In this document: one piece after another, positions 15,349 through 18,841 of the stretch
How positions within the stretch are numbered: position 1 is the first letter of the stretch
How the letters are laid out: each line of letters opens with the position of its first letter
NCBI GenBank assembly: GCA_913041775.1
Contig: CAJWJW010000007.1
Span: forward strand, 1 to 18,841
Direction: 5' to 3'
Source of the DNA: an uncultured Flavobacteriales bacterium
Lineage (GTDB): Bacteria > Bacteroidota > Bacteroidia > Flavobacteriales > UBA7430
DNA length: 18,841 nt
Translations under genes and position numbers: made by a program
Notes under the pieces: generated by a model
Databases searched by the model: none
What the model was told of the DNA's origin: nothing
What the model saw: the letters and a program-made list of their open reading frames with translations, nothing else

Positions 15349-15586
15349 CAATACTGCTTTCTATATTGTTAAGGCTCTGTTAAGGCAGTAATTGACTTCA
15401 TTGTCTCTAAACTAAGCGAATGTCTATTTTGGTTTTGAATTATCAGTTTTAGTTAAACTTTGTCTATTGTTTTAACGAATCAATTGTATAAAAATGATTT
15501 CAACCAAAACATTGATTGAGCTTATTAGTCCTTGTGTATATTCCCAATTCTGTTTCCCAATTCAACTTTATGATTTTCTGTTTTAC
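15349..15586. other. Intergenic stretch without a recognised gene
   Basis: No coding frame, promoter or terminator was recognised between the DUF1573 promoter and the end of the RNA methyltransferase gene. The only pattern is a 10-base direct repeat, TTCCCAATTC, at 15541-15550 and 15554-15563. Confidence 0.5.
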
Positions 15587-16114
15587 CTAAGTCCTTTCTA
15601 AATAATAATTCTGCCTTGTCCATTCTCCCAAAACAATGGTGAGTGCATGGCTCACATTCATCGATTTATTATGCCCTTTCATGGGGATGTAAATAGACTT
15701 TTTACATTTTCTTAGGATACAGTCGTCGATGCCTACTTTTTCATTTCCTATAAAAAAGACACATTTTTCAGGAAGTTTTGTCTGGAATAAATTAAATGAC
15801 GGTTCTGCTGTTTCTATTGCGAGAAGCTTATAGTCTTCGGGAACATGTTCTTTCCAATTTCTACTATTGCAATAGTGCCAGTCTATAGCTTTAAAGCTAG
15901 TCTGGGCGGTACGTTTAATGTTACGATCATTAAAATTGGGTTCATCGTCTACAAATAAGACTTTCGTACAACCCATATTGTCTGCCAGTCGTAATACGCT
16001 CCCTAAATTATTAGGTGTTGTAAGTTTCCAGCAGATTATAATAGGATGCGTTTTAGTCTTTTTTCCAGCTTCTGAGTTCTCAAAAAAAACTCTAGATTTT
16101 ATGTATTCAGCCAT
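15587..16114 (-). CDS. SpoU/TrmH-family RNA methyltransferase
   Basis: This is a 175-residue SPOUT-fold enzyme that should transfer a methyl group from S-adenosylmethionine to a ribose 2'-OH in tRNA or rRNA. The three family motifs are visible: motif 1 NNLGSVLRLADNMG (34-47, with the catalytic Arg), motif 2 VFFIGNEKVGI (near 119-129) and motif 3 IPMKGHNKSMNVSHALTIVL (near 143-162). In motif 3 the common NSLNVSVA reads KSMNVSHA. There is no N-terminal substrate-binding domain, so the length resembles stand-alone minimal members. The exact target nucleotide is unknown. It is on the same strand as the cold shock genes, separated by their terminator and a degraded frame. No promoter box was recognised upstream. 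Confidence 0.87.
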   Translation of the reverse strand: MAEYIKSRVFFENSEAGKKTKTHPIIICWKLTTPNNLGSVLRLADNMGCTKVLFVDDEPNFNDRNIKRTAQTSFKAIDWHYCNSRNWKEHVPEDYKLLAIETAEPSFNLFQTKLPEKCVFFIGNEKVGIDDCILRKCKKSIYIPMKGHNKSMNVSHALTIVLGEWTRQNYYLERT

Positions 16115-16126
16115 TCAGCTAATATA

Positions 16127-16267
16127 TTATGTTTTTGTGTGCATTCCTTGTTTTACAGCTATTCTGTTCGATAAAGACAAGTTGCTATTGATCTCAGTGT
16201 ATTTCATGTTGAGTGGATTCTCCCCATACTCGTTTTTGTTACCATTCTGTTGTATATATAGAGAAGG
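16127..16267 (-). pseudogene. Possible remnant of a DUF805-like membrane protein C-terminus
   Basis: A 46-codon open frame runs on the minus strand from just after a TAA (16270-16268) to a stop at 16129-16127, with no proper start at its beginning. It reads like real protein: QQNGNKNEYGENPLNMKYTE. The pattern G-x-K-N-x-Y-G-x-N-P resembles the C-terminal tail of DUF805 inner-membrane proteins as I remember them (GxNKYGxNP). No transmembrane part is found upstream in any minus frame, so at most the tail of a decayed gene remains. The complementary plus frame (16101-16271) is hydrophobic because it mirrors the Asn/Lys/Glu codons. This is a weak call. Confidence 0.25.
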
Positions 16268-16385
16268 TTAACGTTTTTGAACTTGTATCATTTTGATATT
16301 TATACTTCACCAAATTTTATATAAGTAGGTATTGTACTAACTTAATAGTTGATTTTGTAATCAATAGATAGTAAATATTGAACAC

Positions 16386-16419
16386 AAAAAAAGCCTATCA
16401 CATTGTGATAGGCTTTTTT
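16386..16419 (-). terminator. Rho-independent terminator of the cold shock operon
   Basis: AAAAAGCCTATCAC and GTGATAGGCTTTTT form a long perfect stem around ATT (16402-16404). U runs exist in both directions, so it can stop transcription on either strand. It lies 20 bases after the last csp stop codon. Confidence 0.92.
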
Positions 16420-16439
16420 AATAAAATAGTAAAGTATAA

Positions 16440-16631
16440 TTAGTTTACTCTCACGTTAACCGCGTTTAAACCTTTTCTACCTTCTTGTAATTCGAATTCT
16501 ACTGCGTCACCTTCATTAACTTCATCAATTAATCCAGTTACGTGTACGAAATATTCCGTTTTTGACTCGTCATCAACGATAAATCCAAAACCTTTTGACT
16601 CATTGAAGAATTTTACTGTTCCTTTGTTCAT
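16440..16631 (-). CDS. Cold shock protein, tandem copy 3
   Basis: This is a 63-residue single cold shock domain (CspA family), a cytoplasmic nucleic-acid chaperone that melts RNA structure. RNP1 is KGFGFIV (13-19) and RNP2 is YFVHVTG (27-33; the usual FVHHS/FVHIS is FVHVT). It differs from copy 1 only in its last residues (NVRVN in place of NVKSA). It is the last of three genes spaced by exactly 202 bases, each preceded by a ten-base linker after the stop of the previous gene. A strong terminator follows. Its nucleotide sequence differs from its sisters mostly at synonymous sites. Confidence 0.95.
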   Translation of the reverse strand: MNKGTVKFFNESKGFGFIVDDESKTEYFVHVTGLIDEVNEGDAVEFELQEGRKGLNAVNVRVN

Positions 16632-16641
16632 AGTCGTAAGA

Positions 16642-16833
16642 TTAAGCAGCTTTAACGTTAACAGCGTTTAAGCCTTTTCTACCTTCTTGTAACTCGAATT
16701 CTACTGCATCACCTTCATTAACCTCATCGATTAATCCAGTTACGTGCACGAAGTATTCTGTCTTTGTTTCGTCATCAACAATAAATCCAAAACCTTTAGA
16801 TTCGTTGAAAAATTTTACTGTTCCTTTGTTCAT
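16642..16833 (-). CDS. Cold shock protein, tandem copy 2
   Basis: This is the middle 63-residue cold shock domain protein, with the same RNP1 KGFGFIV and RNP2 YFVHVTG motifs and role as its sisters. It has Thr22 where the others have Ser (DDETKTEY) and ends in NVKAA. It starts ten bases after the stop of copy 1 and is followed by copy 3 after a ten-base linker, so all three are read from one message. It has no promoter of its own that I can see. Confidence 0.95.
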   Translation of the reverse strand: MNKGTVKFFNESKGFGFIVDDETKTEYFVHVTGLIDEVNEGDAVEFELQEGRKGLNAVNVKAA

Positions 16834-16843
16834 AGTGATAAGA

Positions 16844-17035
16844 TTAAGCAGATTTAACGTTAACAGCGTTTAAACCTTTTCTTCCTTCTTGTAACTCAAA
16901 CTCAACTGCGTCACCTTCGTTAACCTCATCGATTAAACCCGTTACGTGTACGAAGTATTCTGTTTTTGACTCGTCGTCTACAATAAATCCAAATCCTTTA
17001 GATTCATTGAAGAATTTTACTGTTCCTTTGTTCAT
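16844..17035 (-). CDS. Cold shock protein, tandem copy 1 (promoter-proximal)
   Basis: This is the first gene of the triplet, a 63-residue cold shock domain protein starting MNKGTVKFFNESKGFGFIVD. RNP1 and RNP2 are intact, with aromatic residues Phe9, Phe15, Phe17 and Phe28 on the binding face. The C-terminus is NVKSA. The domain is complete and slightly shorter than E. coli CspA (70 residues), as is normal for flavobacterial members from memory. A -7 box lies 24 bases before its ATG, so the leader is very short. The long, temperature-sensing 5' leader known for E. coli cspA is therefore not present here. Confidence 0.95.
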   Translation of the reverse strand: MNKGTVKFFNESKGFGFIVDDESKTEYFVHVTGLIDEVNEGDAVEFELQEGRKGLNAVNVKSA

Positions 17036-17058
17036 AGTGTAATTTGTAAATTAAAGCG

Positions 17059-17066
17059 CAAATATA
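17059..17066 (-). promoter_or_regulatory. Candidate -7 box (TATATTTG) of the csp operon
   Basis: TATATTTG on the minus strand matches TAnnTTTG and precedes GCGC. It lies 24 bases before the first csp ATG, so the leader would be about 20 bases. No TTG stands at the 19-base spacing. Confidence 0.5.
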
Positions 17067-17135
17067 GGTATTTTAATTTAATAAGTACTTTTTGATGTGT
17101 TTATTTGTAATAAAACTGGCTAAGTCTATGCTGGC

Positions 17136-17861
17136 TTATATTTCAGAGTCAAATGTTTTGTGAGAATCTTCTACTAGCTCATTTATTTCGCCCATTTCTA
17201 TATCTGTTAGATAGCGCCACTCACCGTACGGTATGTCTAGGTTTACGTTCATTATCCGTATGCGTTTAAGTTTGTAAACTTCGTAATTTAAGTGCGCACA
17301 CATTTTACGAATTTGTCTGTTTAATCCTTGTTTGAGTGTGATTCTGAAGTAAAAGCTATCTATCTGTTCTACTTCACAGTCATCTGTTACGGTATCCATA
17401 ATTGGAATACCCTTTCCCATTCGGTGAATAAACTCTTTCGTGATCGGTTTGTTAACTCGTACTTCGTATACTTTTTCGTGATTGTTACGAGATCGTAATA
17501 TCTTATTTACGATGTCTCCATCGCTGGTTAAGAAAATTAATCCCTCGCTAGGTTTGTCTAGTCTCCCAATTGGGAATATTCGTTTCTCTAAACCTATATA
17601 GTCTACAATGTTATCATTCTCAGTTTCTGCATCTGTTGTACAAACAATACCTCTAGGTTTGTTTAATGCAATATAAACATGATCCTCTTTAGGTTTTTCT
17701 ATTAACTCTCCATCTACATGTACTAGATCATTAGGAGCTATTTTTGTTCCCATTTCTGGTATTTTCCCATTAATGGTAACTCTTCCTTCCTCTATAAGCT
17801 TGTCTGCTCCTCTGCGTGAGCAAAACCCGACTTCACTTAAATATTTGTTTATTCTTTTCAT
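17136..17861 (-). CDS. rluF: 23S rRNA pseudouridine synthase RluF
   Basis: This enzyme isomerises a uridine of 23S rRNA (U2604 in E. coli) to pseudouridine. The 241-residue protein starts with an S4 RNA-binding domain (residues 2-50, [20 protein letters not shown]). The RsuA/RluB/RluE/RluF catalytic domain follows, with [11 protein letters not shown] (64-74) and the catalytic Asp102 in [18 protein letters not shown]. The segments [37 protein letters not shown] and [19 protein letters not shown] match E. coli RluF, as I recall it, more closely than RluB or RluE. It has its own promoter just upstream, and the csp operon begins 100 bases after its stop. No terminator is seen between them, so some read-through into the csp genes is possible. 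Confidence 0.93.
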   Translation of the reverse strand: MKRINKYLSEVGFCSRRGADKLIEEGRVTINGKIPEMGTKIAPNDLVHVDGELIEKPKEDHVYIALNKPRGIVCTTDAETENDNIVDYIGLEKRIFPIGRLDKPSEGLIFLTSDGDIVNKILRSRNNHEKVYEVRVNKPITKEFIHRMGKGIPIMDTVTDDCEVEQIDSFYFRITLKQGLNRQIRKMCAHLNYEVYKLKRIRIMNVNLDIPYGEWRYLTDIEMGEINELVEDSHKTFDSEI

Positions 17862-17874
17862 CTGAATTACTTTC

Positions 17875-17904
17875 CAAATCTAGGAGTCGTTTTACAGTCA
17901 ACAA
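17875..17904 (-). promoter_or_regulatory. Promoter of rluF (TTG-N19-TAGATTTG)
   Basis: On the minus strand TTG (17904-17902) and TAGATTTG (17882-17875) are 19 bases apart, a full Bacteroidota promoter. The -7 box ends 13 bases before the ATG, so the leader is below ten bases. Confidence 0.75.
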
Positions 17905-17948
17905 CTACAAAATAGTTCTCCCGATTTATTTCTGACGTTTCACATTTA

Positions 17949-18841
17949 TTAAATCTTCGTAACCCTAATCTTACGTTTTTTAAGCTTGGTATTGTTAAGC
18001 TTTTCTATTAGTTCAAGATGTTTTTCTGTAGGTACCGAAACAAATGCGCAGTCTTGTTTAAGTTCTATATTCCCTAACTCATCGCCTACAAGACCACCTT
18101 GTTTAAAAAAGAGTCCTGCAATATCACCTTTAGAAATTTTGTCTTTTCTACCACCCGAAATAAATAGGGTCGTTTTGTGTGTAGTCTCTGGAGGTAATTG
18201 CCCTGTAAGTTTTTCAACTTTTAAATTGTCTATAAATTCGGGTAATTTCTCTTGCTCCCATTGAAGTACATAAGCAGTTCCGCCTTTATTCATACGAGCA
18301 GTTCTACCATTTCTATGTGTAAACTCTTGTTTACGTAGGGGTAAATGGTAGTGAATAATGAATTTTATTTCGGGTACATCAATTCCTCTAGCAGCCAAAT
18401 CTGTTGCAATAAGTAATTGATGCGTGCCATTACGGAATTTTATAAGTGCACGTTCCCTTTCTTTTTGTTCCATTCCTCCAAAAAAGCAACCGTGATTTAT
18501 GTTGTTGTCTGTTAGGTGTTCGCTTACGCGTTGAATGGATTCTTTGAAATTACAGAATATTATTCCAGGTTGATTCCCAAGGTGGTCTAATGCGCTCACC
18601 AAGGTTTCCATTTTGTCTTTTGAAGGCGATATTATCGCTTTTACCTCGAGCTGAGATTCCACCTCTTTTAGATAATTTACATAAACAGGCTTTTTAAGAT
18701 TTACAAACTTAGGTATACGAACTTTTTGTGTAGCTGAAGTAAGGATCTTCTTTTCGAGTTTAGGTAAAGAAGAGCAAATTGAAGTCATTTCTTTTTCGAA
18801 ACCTACTTCTAAAGATTTGTCAAACTCATCTAAAATCAGTG
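17949..18841 (-). CDS. DEAD-box RNA helicase, DbpA-like (5' end outside window)
   Basis: This is the C-terminal 297 codons of an ATP-dependent RNA helicase. The frame stays open past the Met codon at 18788 up to the window edge. That upstream part reads LDEFDKSLEVGFEKEM, so motif II is DEFD, and the true start lies outside. Motif III follows as TSAT, then GIIFCNFKES, TDLAARGIDVPEI (motif V) and HRNGRTARMNKGG (motif VI, HRxGRTaR). The last ~70 residues (SKGDIAGLFFKQGGLVGDEL to KIRVTKI) look like the RRM-type RNA-binding domain of DbpA, which in E. coli binds 23S rRNA hairpin 92 and acts in 50S assembly. The neighbours rluF and csp fit an RNA role. The family is certain; the DbpA assignment is inferred. 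Confidence 0.92.
   Translation of the reverse strand, partial: LILDEFDKSLEVGFEKEMTSICSSLPKLEKKILTSATQKVRIPKFVNLKKPVYVNYLKEVESQLEVKAIISPSKDKMETLVSALDHLGNQPGIIFCNFKESIQRVSEHLTDNNINHGCFFGGMEQKERERALIKFRNGTHQLLIATDLAARGIDVPEIKFIIHYHLPLRKQEFTHRNGRTARMNKGGTAYVLQWEQEKLPEFIDNLKVEKLTGQLPPETTHKTTLFISGGRKDKISKGDIAGLFFKQGGLVGDELGNIELKQDCAFVSVPTEKHLELIEKLNNTKLKKRKIRVTKI

Larger units (their letters stand above)
16440..17035 (-). repeat. Tandem triplicate of a 202-base cold shock gene unit
   Basis: Three 192-base genes are joined by ten-base linkers (AGTCGTAAGA and AGTGATAAGA on the plus strand), which gives a period of 202 bases. By eye, copies 1 and 2 differ at roughly 20 of 192 positions but at only two residues (Ser/Thr22 and Ser/Ala62). 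The linkers differ at two or three positions. Confidence 0.93.

Noticed and set aside
15541..15563. Direct repeat TTCCCAATTC as an attachment site or mobile-element footprint
   Set aside because: Only ten bases long, three bases apart, with no integrase, transposase or inverted ends nearby.
16101..16271. Plus-strand hydrophobic frame of 56 codons (start MYSAIQ) that looks like a small membrane protein
   Set aside because: The hydrophobic residues mirror Asn/Lys/Glu codons of the minus frame, there is no promoter, and it overlaps the start of the methyltransferase gene.
16440..17035. CRISPR-like or other non-coding tandem repeat
   Set aside because: The period is 202 bases, each unit is one complete cold shock gene, and there are no short repeats with unique spacers.
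18786..18788. Met codon as start of the helicase
   Set aside because: The frame stays open upstream to the window edge and encodes conserved motif II (DEFD), so this Met is internal.

Overview
The window looks like a piece of chromosome from a member of Bacteroidota, most likely a marine Flavobacteriales-type bacterium. The evidence is the AT-rich sequence, promoters of the Bacteroidota type (TTG, 19 bases, TAnnTTTG), the near absence of Shine-Dalgarno sites, a secreted protein with a type IX secretion (Por) tail, a ~480-residue glyceraldehyde-3-phosphate dehydrogenase and the gene order ctaB - short cox3 - long cox3. No genus can be named from the sequence alone. I see no tRNA, rRNA, insertion sequence, phage gene or CRISPR array.

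Layout. (1) 27-2477, minus strand: end of an aerobic respiration operon, read as ctaB (heme O synthase), a short and then a long cytochrome oxidase subunit III, continuing out of the window on the left. (2) 2587-7540: a divergent metabolic switch. A large XRE regulator of the RamB/ScfR type faces aceB (malate synthase) and aceA (isocitrate lyase), the two enzymes of the glyoxylate shunt, closed by a strong terminator. (3) 7715-9432: a small lipoprotein gene in antisense orientation, then mlaE-mlaF (lipid-transport ABC permease and ATPase) from a clear promoter, without an MCE partner beside them. (4) 9692-11767: a secreted 672-residue protein with a thioredoxin-like Omp28 domain and a type IX sorting tail. 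(5) 11934-15348, minus: gap, a class I aminotransferase and a DUF1573 secreted protein, with terminators after gap and after the DUF1573 gene. (6) 15587-18841, minus: an RNA-centred group, made of a SpoU-type RNA methyltransferase, three tandem cold shock genes with an exact 202-base period, the pseudouridine synthase RluF, and a DbpA-like DEAD-box helicase cut by the window edge.

How it works together. Regions 1 and 2 both concern aerobic carbon and energy use: the glyoxylate shunt lets the cell grow on acetate or fatty acids, and its neighbour regulator is of a family known to control it. The regulator/aceB gap and the aceB/aceA gap share a 12-base sequence followed by GCGA, a candidate operator. 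Region 6 groups RNA chaperones, RNA modification and an RNA helicase, a set that would suit ribosome assembly and cold adaptation. Three promoters (mlaE, DUF1573, rluF) share the same TAGATTTG box at the same 19-base spacing from TTG.
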